A stretch of 64,000 nt of DNA from assembly GCA_001311805.1 (NCBI GenBank), contig BBCA01000004.1, positions 1 through 64,000 on the forward strand, written 5' to 3'. Below are positions 1-11,789 of the stretch, one piece after another. Source of the DNA: Lentibacillus juripiscarius JCM 12147. GTDB taxonomy: Bacteria; Bacillota; Bacilli; Bacillales_D; Amphibacillaceae. Within the stretch, counting starts at the first letter, position 1. Every line of letters begins with the position of its first letter. The position numbers and the translations under genes were made by a program. Under the pieces are notes generated by a model, which had not been told where the DNA came from, did no database searches, and was given only the letters and a program-made list of their open reading frames with translations.

Positions 1-145
1 GCAATAACCTAATTGTTCGTATTTCAAAGGTAGATATTGAATTATGAAATTCACTCAGTGAAACTTTAATCAGTGGGGGCGTTTCCATCCCCCACCTTCA
101 CGTATTTGGTTACCCACGGTTAGAGGTGGGCGGATTACAGCCCGT
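1..145. mobile_element. Possible end of an IS200/IS605-like element after leuC
   Basis: No gene is readable here and leuD, which normally follows leuC, is absent. The stretch holds nested hairpins: GTGGGGG/CCCCCAC around 73-95, CCCAC/GTGGG around 113-130, and the small palindrome TTCACTCAGTGAA near 51-63. Subterminal hairpins of this kind are usual at IS200/IS605 ends. No transposase or TnpB sequence lies inside the window, so the assignment is inference; a plain terminator after leuC is the alternative. Confidence 0.3.
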
Positions 146-1557
146 TCATGCGTGATAGACGCCTGCTGCAAATTTCCTTACATCGACAAAATGCCCTTCA
201 ATTGCTGCGGCGGCCGCCATTTCCGGGCTGACTAGATGCGTACGTGCGCCATTGCCCTGCCGTCCTTCAAAATTCCGGTTCGATGTCGATGCACACCGGC
301 CGCCCGGCGGAACTATATCATCATTCATCGCGAGACACATGCTGCAGCCAGCTTCACGCCACTCAAATCCGGCGTCCTTAAAAATCGTATCAAGTCCCTC
401 TTTTTCCGCCTGCAGTTTGGTTCCGAACGACCCTGGTACGACAATCGCACGGACTCCGTCGCTCACTGATTGGCCTTCCACTATCCTGGCCGCTTTGCGC
501 AGATCGGTGATGCGAGAGTTGGTGCACGAGCCGATAAACACATGATCAATGGCAATCGACTGGATCGGCTGGTTTTCCTCCAGACCCATATACTCCAGTG
601 CCCGTGCGACCTCATCAGGATTCTCCGACTCGCTGACGCCCGGGGTACTGGCATTAACCGGTACACACATGCCAGGATTCGTGCCCCAGGATACTTGCGG
701 TTCAATTTCTTCCGCTTTAATCGTCACTGTTTCATCGTATGCTGCGCCTTCATCGGTCGCCAGATTCAGCCATTCCGCTGCTTTTGCATCGAATGCTTCC
801 CCTTGTGGCACATTCGGTTTATCCCGCAAAAATTCCACTGTCGTCTCATCCGGGCTGATTAGGCCCGCTCTTGCACCGGCTTCAATCGACATATTGCAGA
901 CGGTCATGCGCCCTTCCATCGATAAATTGCGGATCGCTTCCCCTGTATATTCAATGATATGGCCAGTGCCAAAACGCACACCGAATTTAGAAATGATCGC
1001 CAGAATCAAGTCTTTGGCCGTTACTCCAGTACCAAGATCGCCTTCCACATGGACATTCAGCGTTTTCGGCCGCTCCTGCCACAATGTCTGGGTTGCCAAA
1101 ACATGTTCAACTTCACTCGTGCCAATCCCAAAGGCCAGCGCCCCGAAAGCACCGTGCGTGGACGTATGACTGTCACCGCACACAATCGTTTTGCCCGGCT
1201 GGGTCAGGCCAAGCTGCGGCCCGATCACATGAACGATTCCCTGGTCAGGATGAAACATATCCGCCAATGTGATGCCAAAATCCTTACAGTTTTTGCGCAA
1301 CGTTTCCATTTGTTTTTGGAAATATCATCTTTGATAACATCTCTGTTTTTCGTTGGAACATTATGGTCCATCGTCGCATAGGTCAAATCTGGGCATCTGA
1401 CATTGCGGTTACTCAGACGCAGCCCCTCGAAAGCCTGTGGGGACGTCACTTCATGGATTAGATGCAAGTCGATATACATCAGATCCGGCTTCCCTTCTTC
1501 CGCGTGGACCATATGATTTCGCCAGATTTTATCAACAATTGTTTTCGGTTTCCCCAT
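146..1557 (-). CDS. leuC: 3-isopropylmalate dehydratase large subunit (frameshifted)
   Basis: LeuC isomerises 2-isopropylmalate to 3-isopropylmalate in leucine synthesis and works with the small subunit LeuD. The ATG at 1557 follows a GGAGGTGAAGAG ribosome site and gives [12 protein letters not shown]. The aconitase-type iron-sulfur ligands are visible as GSCTNSR and CSMC, and the [13 protein letters not shown] block is present. The reading frame shifts once near 1310, inside a run of A and T, after which the conserved protein continues to [15 protein letters not shown]. It starts 17 bases after the leuB stop and is the last ilv-leu gene visible; leuD does not follow. Confidence 0.93.
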
Positions 1558-1574
1558 CTCTTCACCTCCACCTG

Positions 1575-2681
1575 CTAAACAAACATGCCACAAATACTGT
1601 CTGAGACACTTTTGACCGTCAAATTTTCGACTACAGCATCGGTCACTTGCTGTGTGCCGGTAACCTGACCGCCTTGCGTGTCAAGATCTGCTGTACGATA
1701 GCCCTGATCCAGACATTCACGAACCGCCCGCTCGATGGCAGCGGCTTCCGTTTCCATCCCGAACGAGTGACGCAGCATGAGCGCTGCAGAAAGAATGGTC
1801 CCGAGCGGATTCGCCATTCCCTGCCCGGCAATATCCGGAGCAGAACCATGTACTGGTTCATACAGGCCTGTGCCATCCGAGCGTATGCTTGCAGATGGCA
1901 GCATACCGAGCGATCCGGTCAGAACGGACGCTTCATCACTCAAAATGTCACCAAACATGTTTTCCGTCACCATGACATCAAACTGGTTCGGGTTGGTAAT
2001 CAGCTTCATTGCTGCTGCATCTACCAACAGATGTTCCACGGCCACATCCGGGTAGTCCTGTTTCTTTTCTTCGACGATCTCACGCCAGAGCCGGCTTGAT
2101 TCCAGCACGTTTGCTTTATCAACAGAAGTCAGGTGCCGGCGACGGAGACGGGCACTCTGGAATGCTTTATCAATGATCCGCTCCATCTCTTCCCGCTGAT
2201 ATGCAAGTGTATCGACGACCGCATTCCCATTGTCCCGACGCTCACTTGGCGTGCCAAAATAAAGCCCGCCCGTCAGTTCACGAATGATTAAAATATCACT
2301 GCCTTCAATGACACTTTCTTTTAAAGGCGACGCGTGCAACAGGGACGGAAAACCTTTAACCGGACGCAAATTGGCGAACAGTCCCAGTGCTTTGCGAATA
2401 CCAAGCAGCCCTTTTTCCGGCCGTCTATCAGCAGGCACCCCATCCCACTTGGGGCCACCGACAGCGCCAAGCAAGATGGCATCGGCGTTCCGGCATGCCT
2501 TAACGGTTGTATCCGGAAGTGGTGTCCCAAATTTGTCAACCGCGTCCCCGCCGATTGCGTGCTCCTCCATGGTGAACGTGTGGCCGAATTCACCAGCCAC
2601 TGCTTTTAATACCTGTACAGCTGACTCGACGATTTCTCTACCAATACCATCTCCAGGAAGCAGAATAATGTGCTTATTCAT
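1575..2681 (-). CDS. leuB: 3-isopropylmalate dehydrogenase
   Basis: An intact 368-residue LeuB, the normal family length. It oxidises and decarboxylates 3-isopropylmalate to 2-oxoisocaproate using NAD+. Visible landmarks are the N-terminal [12 protein letters not shown], the substrate-binding [10 protein letters not shown], the metal/substrate region [15 protein letters not shown], and the nucleotide-binding [14 protein letters not shown]. The ATG at 2681 is preceded by AAAGGAGGGG. It lies between leuA and leuC on the same strand and is one of the minority of genes here without a frame break. Confidence 0.96.
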   Translation of the reverse strand: MNKHIILLPGDGIGREIVESAVQVLKAVAGEFGHTFTMEEHAIGGDAVDKFGTPLPDTTVKACRNADAILLGAVGGPKWDGVPADRRPEKGLLGIRKALGLFANLRPVKGFPSLLHASPLKESVIEGSDILIIRELTGGLYFGTPSERRDNGNAVVDTLAYQREEMERIIDKAFQSARLRRRHLTSVDKANVLESSRLWREIVEEKKQDYPDVAVEHLLVDAAAMKLITNPNQFDVMVTENMFGDILSDEASVLTGSLGMLPSASIRSDGTGLYEPVHGSAPDIAGQGMANPLGTILSAALMLRHSFGMETEAAAIERAVRECLDQGYRTADLDTQGGQVTGTQQVTDAVVENLTVKSVSDSICGMFV

Positions 2682-2794
2682 GAACTTCCCCTCCTTTGCG
2701 CTGTTGTTTTAAAGATCCAACTGAGATACATCTGATTTTTATGCTAAATATTATTGCTTTTTATTGAAATGAAAACTACTATGCATGCTCTGAG

Positions 2795-2907
2795 CAGCCG
2801 AATACACGTAGACTCCTGCGGGAAGTGCGAGGTAGGCAAGACCCCACAGGGCCTTGCCCGAGGAGGCTTGGCACTCGCCCGCGGAAAGCGAAGTGTATTC
2901 GGGCTGC
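2795..2907. repeat. Bacillaceae-type interspersed repeat between leuA and leuB
   Basis: A GC-rich element of about 113 bases with near-matching inverted ends (GCAGCCGAATACAC on the left, GTGTATTCGGGCTGC on the right). The inside reads ACTCCTGCGGGAAG, GCAAGACCCCACAGGG, GAGGAGGCTTGGC and GCCCGCGGAAAGCGAAG. I recognise this pattern from dispersed intergenic repeats in many Bacillaceae genomes; its function is unknown to me. It sits inside the operon in the leuA-leuB gap, so it would be transcribed and could fold. Confidence 0.7.
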
Positions 2908-2915
2908 GGACTCAT

Positions 2916-5508
<2,593 letters not shown>

Positions 5509-5547
5509 TTAATTTTTAGCTTTAACCAATGAATGATTTTAAAGTTT

Positions 5548-6065
5548 TCATACAAGGTGTGTGTTTAAATCGGTGACGTCCTGGGGCTGCTGTCCCCTCA
5601 GGAATGCTGTTACACCGGTGCGTGCCAGTTCTTTGATGCCATATGGTCTTAACAGGGCAATCAGTGCCTCGACTTTATCTGGTTTGCCGGTAACCTGCAC
5701 TGTCAGGCTATCCTTGCTGACATCGATCAGCGACGCCCGGAATGGGGTGATGACGCCCTGTATTTCCGCCCGCACCTGGCCGCTGCCGCCAACCTTGATC
5801 AGGGCCAGTTCTCTCGCCACCATCGCCTTGTCGGTAATGTCTTTTACTTTCAAAACATCAATTTGCTTATTCAGCTGCTTGGTAAGCTGTTCTAATTTTG
5901 ACCGTCAGCGACGTGCACAACAAACGTCATCTTGGAAATCCCTTCACGCTCCGACTTGCCGACCGAAATACTGTCGATATTGAACTGGCGTTTATGGAGC
6001 ATACCGGTTATCCGGTTGAGCACCCCGCTGTGGTCCTGAACATCAGCCGTGATTACACGTTTCAT
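5548..6065 (-). CDS. ilvN: Acetolactate synthase small (regulatory) subunit (frameshifted)
   Basis: The regulatory partner of IlvB, with an N-terminal ACT domain that normally senses valine ([20 protein letters not shown]) and a C-terminal domain (VKDITDKAMVARELALIKV onward). The frame shifts once near 5895, after VVHVADGQN. Its start codon overlaps the ilvB stop in an ATGA arrangement, typical of coupled translation of the two subunits. Length is about 172 residues when joined, normal for the family. Confidence 0.92.
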
Positions 6066-7786
6066 CTTGTCACCCCTATCATTTCATGAATGCCTTTGCC
6101 TGGAGCGATCATCGGATAAACACATTCCATCTGGACTACTCGGCAATCAACAACAACAGGACCATCATGGGCAAACGCCTGTGTGAGCACATCCGGCAGA
6201 TCGGCTTCGTGCTCTGCTTGCATGCCTCGAATGCCGTAACATTCCGCCAATTTTACAAAATCAGGGTTTTCAGAAAAATAGACTCTGAATACCGCTCCTC
6301 GAAAAAGCTTTCCTGCCATTGCCGAACCATGCCAAGGGATTGATTATTGACGATGATCACTTTAACGGGCAACTTCCGTTCTTTAATGACCGATAATTCC
6401 TGACTGGTCATTTGGAAACCGCCGTCCCCGACAACAGCAACAACCAGTTCATCCGGTGCGGCAATTTGTGCGCCGACTGCGGCCGGAAAACCGAAGCCCA
6501 TTGTGCCAAGACCACCTGATGTCACCCAGCGATTCGGTTTATCGAACGGATAATACTGGGCGGCCCACATTTGGTGCTGGCCGACGTCTGTTGTTACAAT
6601 TGCCTTCCCGTCTGACTCCCGGTAAATTTCTTTCATCAGCCATTGCGGCGAGATCCGCTCTTCTGCATGATCATACCAGAGAGGATATTCCCGCTGGCTC
6701 TTCGTTAATGTTTCCAGCCATGCTTCATGTTTTTGGGCTTCCATGTTTTGGCGAGCAGTGCCTTCACTGCTTCATAGGCATCGGCAACGACCGGGATTTC
6801 CGTTTCCACGTTTTTGCCAATTTCCGCTGGGTCAATATCGATATGAGCGACTTTCGCATTCGGGGCAAAATGCTTCAGATTGCCGGTGAGCCGGTCGTCA
6901 AACCGTGCCCCGATATTGATAAGCAAGTCGCAGTCGTATATGGCCATGTTGGCGGTGTAATTCCCATGCATGCCTGCCATTCCAAGCGACAACTCATGCG
7001 TTCCAGGAAAACTTCCGAGACCATGCAGCGTATTGGCTACCGGCACCCGGTGTTTTTCGGCAAACTCTTTCAGTCATCGGCCGCTTCACTGAACACAACA
7101 CCCGCCCCCGCCAGAATCAGCGGTTTTTTCGCTCGGCCCAACGCATCTGCCAGTTTGGTAATCTGCAGCGGGTTCGGCTTCCGGTTCGGCTGATAGCCAG
7201 GCAAATGGCAATCTGCATTTTCATCTACACTACGGGTGGTAACTTGCTGGGAAATGTCTTTCGGAATGTCTACTACCACCGGCCCCGGACGCCCGGTTGA
7301 TGCGATATGGAATGCCTCACTGACAACCCGCGGCAGCTCCTCCAGATCCCGGACCTGATAATTGTATTTCGTAATCGGTGTGGTGATCCCCAGCACATCC
7401 GACTCCTGAAATGCATCCGACCCGATCACATTGGTAGCAACCTGACCGGTAAAGATAACCAGTGGCAACGAATCCATCATTGCATCGGTGATTCCTGTCA
7501 CCAGGTTGGTCGCCCCCGGTCCGGATGTTGATAGCACCACGCCCGGTTTCCCGGTTACCCGTGCATAGCCTTCAGCCATATGCACGCCACCCTGCTCATG
7601 TCTGGTCAGTACATGGGTGAACGGTGTTTCATTCCGGTACAGGGCGTCATAAATCGGCAGCACCGCCCCACCCGGATAACCGAATACGGTATCAACATTA
7701 GCCGCCGCTAACGCCTGGATCAGTACATCCGCACCGGTTACCTTTTCTTCCACTTGTTTCATGTCACGCTCAGCCTCTACACTCAC
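6062..7786 (-). CDS. ilvB: Acetolactate synthase large (catalytic) subunit (three frameshifts)
   Basis: A thiamine diphosphate enzyme that joins two pyruvates, or pyruvate and 2-oxobutyrate, at the head of the branched-chain pathways. The start is GTG at 7786 behind AAAGGAGG. Visible parts are the cofactor-activating glutamate in [17 protein letters not shown], the central FAD region, and the C-terminal diphosphate-binding motif from [10 protein letters not shown] to VIIVNN. Frame shifts lie near 7075, 6740 and 6260, with colinear conserved sequence throughout. It is the first gene of the operon after the T-box leader. Confidence 0.94.
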
Positions 7787-7940
7787 TGTGCTCGCCTCCT
7801 TTTAAATTTTGGAATAACCGGGCATTTCCTTGTGCCCTGTCAGCGTGCACGATGACCTGACAGATGTTAGAAAACTTGGCTTATCGCGAAGCCTTAGTTG
7901 CACTTATGCAGTAAGAACGTATTTATACTTTCTTAACTGC

Positions 7941-8241
7941 AAAAAAGACCCTTCTCTCCCCAAAAGCTGCATCACATCATTACAGCATCGTTGGGGAGAA
8001 AAGAGTCCTCTTTCCACGGTACCACCCAGTTTCATAGCATCCTCACGAATACTACCTTGCCAGCTGACAATTCCGCCAGCTGCTTTTTGATAACAGGTGC
8101 AGGCTAGCACCCGGCTCTGCCTAGTAAGAAGTCCCGTTCGACAGAGCACTCGGGGATGATGTCAGAACAACATGCACTTCCGGGCTTCCAGCAACCCCGG
8201 CTCTCTGGGAGTGCACGCAGCATGTTCTTTTATTCCCGTCA
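7941..8241 (-). promoter_or_regulatory. T-box leader of the ilv-leu operon, specifier probably AUC (Ile)
   Basis: The minus-strand RNA carries the T-box core GGGTGGTACCGTGG (about 8015-8028), a Stem I with AGAGAG and GTTGCTGGAAG, and a terminator (GACTCTTTTCTCCCC pairing with GGGGAGAGAAGGGTC, then TTTTTT, 7941-8006). In Stem I the helix closed by CGGG/CCCG leaves a specifier loop reading GAC-AUC-A, so the tRNA read is probably tRNA-Ile (codon at 8160-8158). B. subtilis ilv-leu uses a leucine specifier. Readthrough when tRNA is uncharged would turn on the operon. The T-box call is firm; the specifier is my folding by eye. Confidence 0.9.
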
Positions 8242-8320
8242 TTGTATTTCGTTTTATTCTTTTTTCAATCGCCAAGTAGGCTGATGGATAATTTGTACGT
8301 GATAATTTATATTGCGAACA

Positions 8321-8349
8321 ATCATATAACGCTTTTCGCAAAGAGTCAA
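8321..8349 (-). promoter_or_regulatory. Sigma-A promoter of the ilv-leu operon
   Basis: On the minus strand, TTGACT (-35, 8349-8344) and TATGAT (-10, 8326-8321) are separated by 17 bases. Transcription would start near 8314, giving a leader of roughly 530 nucleotides that contains the T-box. Confidence 0.8.
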
Positions 8350-8395
8350 CAGTATTTTTAAATTTTTTTTGATACTTCACATAAGTCGAAAAAGT

Positions 8396-8409
8396 TGTAT
8401 GCGCTTACA
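8396..8409. promoter_or_regulatory. Catabolite-responsive element (CcpA site) upstream of ilvB
   Basis: TGTAAGCGCATACA (minus strand) differs by one base from the cre consensus TGWAANCGNTNWCA and is centred about 88 bases before the predicted start. In B. subtilis CcpA activates ilv-leu from a cre at a similar distance, so activation is the likely role here. Confidence 0.6.
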
Positions 8410-8439
8410 TCGTTTGCGTGGCAAAAGGGTACTGAAATG

Positions 8440-8464
8440 TTTCAATTTTGTTACAAAATTGAAA
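8440..8464. promoter_or_regulatory. Perfect 25-bp palindrome upstream of the ilv-leu promoter
   Basis: Two 12-base arms, TTTCAATTTTGT and ACAAAATTGAAA, flank a single T. The site is AT-rich and lies about 138 bases before the predicted start. It resembles a CodY-type AATTTT...AAAATT site but with two extra central bases. It could bind CodY or another dimeric repressor; there is no T-run that would make it a terminator. Confidence 0.45.
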
Positions 8465-8561
8465 AAGGGCAGAACAAGCTGTGCCAGTTAGAGAAGGTGT
8501 AGCTTGTTAGCCCCAGTCGATATCGGATCTTGAGCGGTGGGTATAAACCCATTTGAGAGGG

Positions 8562-8729
8562 GATATCGACCGGTCCAGGGGAAATATCAACCGGACCTAG
8601 TGAGATATCAACCGGTCGACGGCGAATATCAACCCGATCTGGTGAGATATCGACCGGACCTGGCGAAATATCGACCGATCGATGGCGAATATCAACCGGT
8701 CGGCGCTGGATATCAACCGGTCGCCCCGA
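8562..8729. repeat. Tandem array of eight 21-bp units
   Basis: Eight consecutive units of exactly 21 bases each begin RATATCRACCSGNTC or a close variant, followed by a looser GGYGR tail. A degenerate unit seems to precede it at about 8519. The period is two helical turns or seven codons. An open frame (8537-8758) crosses it and would encode a Y-Q/R-P-x4 heptad, but it has no convincing ribosome site and I do not call it a gene. The array lies between the ilv-leu control region and the ilvD terminator. Confidence 0.85.
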
Positions 8730-8756
8730 TTGGCAGCCTATGTGGCAAAATATGCT

Positions 8757-8795
8757 AAAAAAATAACTCCAGCGCTCTTTGCTGGAGTTATTTTT
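8757..8795. terminator. Rho-independent terminator after ilvD
   Basis: AAATAACTCCAGC and GCTGGAGTTATTT form a 13-base-pair stem with A and T runs on its two flanks. It lies 10 bases past the ilvD stop and could work in both directions. Confidence 0.85.
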
Positions 8796-8804
8796 CCCTA
8801 TTTT

Positions 8805-10495
8805 CTAGTCTTCGCTATCCAAAAAGTCGGTGACGGCACCTTTGGAAGAGCTGGATACGTTATGGGCGTATTTGCCGAGTACGCCTTTTTTATACAAAGG
8901 CGGTGCGGTCCATTCTGCTTTTCGCCGGATTAATTCCTCGTCAGAGATAGCAGCGGATATTTCTTTTTTCTCTGAGTCAATCGTCACGCTGTCGCCTTCC
9001 TGCAGCAGTGCTACGGGACCACCGGCTTGTGCCTCCGGGGCGATATGACCGACGACCAGCCCGTGTGTCCCGCCGGAAAAGCGTCCATCCGTCAGCAGGG
9101 CAACTTTCTCCCCGAGTCCTTTTCCAACAAGCAGACTGGAAACGGACAGCATCTCAGGCATGCCTGGTCCGCCTTTCGGTCCGACGTAACGGATGACTAC
9201 CACATCGCCTTCCTGTACGTCGTTGTGCCTGATTGCCTCAATCGCTTCCTGTTCGGTGTTAAACACACGTGCCGACCCGGTATGACGCTTTACTTTCACG
9301 CCGGAAACTTTGGCAACAGCCCCATCCGGTGCTAGATTACCTTTTAAAACAATAAGCGGTCCATCCGTTCGCTTCGGCTGATCAAACGGAGCGATAATCT
9401 CTTGTCCTTCCGTGAGTGATGGAGCCTCCGCCAGATTTTCAGCAATGGTTTTCCCAGTAACGGTCAGGCAGTCCCCATGCAAATACCCTGCCTCATACAA
9501 AAGCTTCATAACGGCCTGTACACCGCCAACCCGGTGCAGATCCTGCATGACATATTTTCCGCTTGGCTTCAGGTCGGCCAGGTGTGGTGTTTTTTCCTGG
9601 ATCCGGTTAAAGTCATCAATCGAGACGTCTGCACCAACGGCATGGGCCATTCCGAGGAGGTGCAGAATCGCATTCGTCGAACCGCCCAGTGCCATCACCA
9701 CGGTAATGGCGTTCTCAAATGCTTCTTTCGTCATGATATCTTTCGGATAGATGCCCTTTTCCAGGAGCTTGTAGACAGCCTCCCCAGCCGCAGCACAGTC
9801 TTCCGTTTTTTCGGCAGATTCGGCTGGGTGTGATGAGCTTCCGGGCAGGCTCATTCCCATCGCTTCCACAGCCGATGCCATCGTATTCGCCGTATACATC
9901 CCGCCGCACGCACCTGCACCAGGCAGGCACGGCATTCGATATTTTTCAGTTCTTCATCGCTGATATCGCCATTGTTGTGCTTGCCGACCCCTTCAAAGAC
10001 AGACACAATATCAATGTCTTTGCCATTATGTGAGCCGGGCGCAATCGTTCCGCCGTAACTAAAGACAGCCGGCACGTCCGCATTGGCAATTGCAATCATG
10101 CAGCCGGGGATATTTTTGTCACACGCGCCAATGGCTACAAATCCATCAAGGTTCTCTGCCCCGACAACCGTCTCAATTGAATCAGCAATTAGGTCACGGC
10201 TCGGAAGCGAATAACGCATCCCCTGTGTCCCCATGGAGATGCCATCAGAAACAGTAATCGTATTGAAAATGAGCGGTGTGCCACCTGCTTCCCGGGCACC
10301 TTTCTTCGCACTGACAGCAAGGTCGTCAATGTGAATGTTGCACGGCGTCACCTCGCTCCACGTGCTGGCAATACCAATCATCGGCTTTTGAAAATCATCA
10401 TCCGTAACACCGACCGCCCGCAGCATCGCACGGTTCGGAGCACGCATTGTATCATCGCTGAACACATGACTTTTAATACGCAAATCTTTTTCCAT
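8805..10495 (-). CDS. ilvD: Dihydroxy-acid dehydratase (frameshifted)
   Basis: IlvD dehydrates the dihydroxy acids made by IlvC to the 2-oxo acids of valine and isoleucine, using an iron-sulfur cluster. Conserved blocks are [44 protein letters not shown], and [16 protein letters not shown]. The frame shifts once near 9930, within the conserved [11 protein letters not shown] region. I chose the ATG at 10495, nine bases after AAAGGTGG, over the one at 10507. It is transcribed apart from the ilvB operon and ends at the 8757-8795 terminator. Confidence 0.94.
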
Positions 10496-10665
10496 CTTGC
10501 AGACCACCTTTCGTTTCGAGTAATTATAGACTTAATTTTCACACCGTTCAATATTTTTGTATTTTAAAGCTGTCACCGGCTAACCGGGGGATTTACGTCT
10601 AAAATCAGGTCCGGCGCCTCTCCTGAAAACATGCGATCGGTCAGCCAGCTTTCGTATGCTCGTCA

Positions 10666-11605
10666 TCAGCCGAATCTTGCCTGTCTTTTTTTCCCCCACC
10701 ATGTTGCCAAAACAGGTCCGGATATGTTGTGCCAAACACTGAACAAAGCACTCGGGACAGCAGCGGCTGGAGCAAAATGGGCTAATGCCAGCGTTGATCC
10801 AAGGCCAGAATTTTGCATGCCCACCTCAATCGAGATTGCTTTCTGATCACGGAAGTCAAACCGGAACAACTTGGCGAGCAGATACCCGACCAGAAGCCCC
10901 AGCACATTATGCAGCACAACCACACTGAAAATGAGCAGCCCTGTCGTCAGAATTTCCTCCCGGTTGACCGCAACAACAGCAGATGCTACTGCAACGATTC
11001 CAATAACGGACACGAGCGGCAGCACCGCAACGCTTTTTTCCACTTGCCGGCTGAACAATAGCCGGATAACCACCCCGAGGACAACAGGAATCAGGACAAT
11101 TTGCACAATCGACAGGAACATATCCCCGGCCGATACCGGCAGCCATTTGCTTGCAAACAATAACGTCAGTAACGGCGTAAGGATTGGTGCAACAACGGTC
11201 GACACGGCAGTGACCGATACCGACAGTGCCGTATTCCCTTTAGCCAGGAATGTCATGACATTCGATGCCGTTCCCCCCGGGACAGCACCCAACCAGGATG
11301 ACGCCCGCTGCAATCTCTGCGGGAAGCTGAAAAAGAGAGGCTAGTCCAAATGCAAGCAACGGCATAATCGTATACTGCGCCGCCACGGCAGTAAGCACAC
11401 TTTTCGGCGCACGGATGACTCCCTTAAAATCATCCAGTGTCAGCGTCAGCCCCATTCCAAACATGATGATCCCCAAGAGCAGTGCAATATGCGGGGCAAT
11501 CCAGGCAAAACTGTCCGGTGACAAAAGACTCAGCACCGAAAACAAAATCACCCAGACCGCAAATGTGTTCCCCGCAACATGGCTCACTTTTTCCAACGTT
11601 TTCAT
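10666..11605 (-). CDS. BASS-family sodium-dependent transporter (frameshifted)
   Basis: An integral membrane protein of about 310 residues with nine or ten hydrophobic segments, matching the bile acid:sodium symporter family (YocS/PanS-like). Landmarks are GMGLTLTLDDFKGV near residue 55, CCPGGTASNVMTFLAKGN near 105, which is the family's sodium-site helix break, and GMQNSGLGSTLALAHF near 265. The frame shifts once near 11275 in a run of C. Substrate cannot be read from sequence; a keto acid such as ketopantoate is possible given the ilvD neighbour, but that is inference. Confidence 0.85.
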
Positions 11606-11700
11606 ACCATCCATCCCCTCCTGCAAAATCTATTATTAAATAATTTCAGATTTTATCATAAGTGCAAAAATTTGGAAGCATCTGTCGGTAATATTATGTT

Positions 11701-11715
11701 TATTTTGTGAAAAGT
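11701..11715. promoter_or_regulatory. Candidate CodY box upstream of ilvE
   Basis: TATTTTGTGAAAAGT matches the CodY consensus AATTTTCWGAAAATT with three mismatches. It lies 13 bases before the -35 of the ilvE promoter. CodY commonly represses branched-chain amino acid genes in Bacillales, so the placement is sensible, but three mismatches is marginal. Confidence 0.4.
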
Positions 11716-11727
11716 TTCATTTTGGGC

Positions 11728-11756
11728 TTGCTTTTAAAGAAAATATATTCTAAGAT
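11728..11756 (+). promoter_or_regulatory. Sigma-A promoter of ilvE
   Basis: TTGCTT and TAAGAT are spaced by 17 bases, 34 bases before the ilvE start codon. Confidence 0.6.
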
Positions 11757-11789
11757 GGAATACAACTTTTTACACAAGGGGATGGGGAC

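Noticed and set aside
549..1169. Long plus-strand open frame opposite leuC
   Set aside because: A shadow of leuC; the minus strand carries the conserved enzyme and this frame has no family features.
8562..8729. CRISPR array
   Set aside because: Units are continuous with no unique spacers, and there are no cas genes.
8537..8758. Open frame through the 21-bp array, encoding a Tyr-Pro heptad repeat
   Set aside because: It exists only because 21 is a multiple of three; it has no good ribosome site, and the units vary more like DNA repeats than codons.
10331..10567. Second T-box or riboswitch before ilvD
   Set aside because: The leader region lacks the GGGTGGTACCG core and any clear terminator/antiterminator pair.
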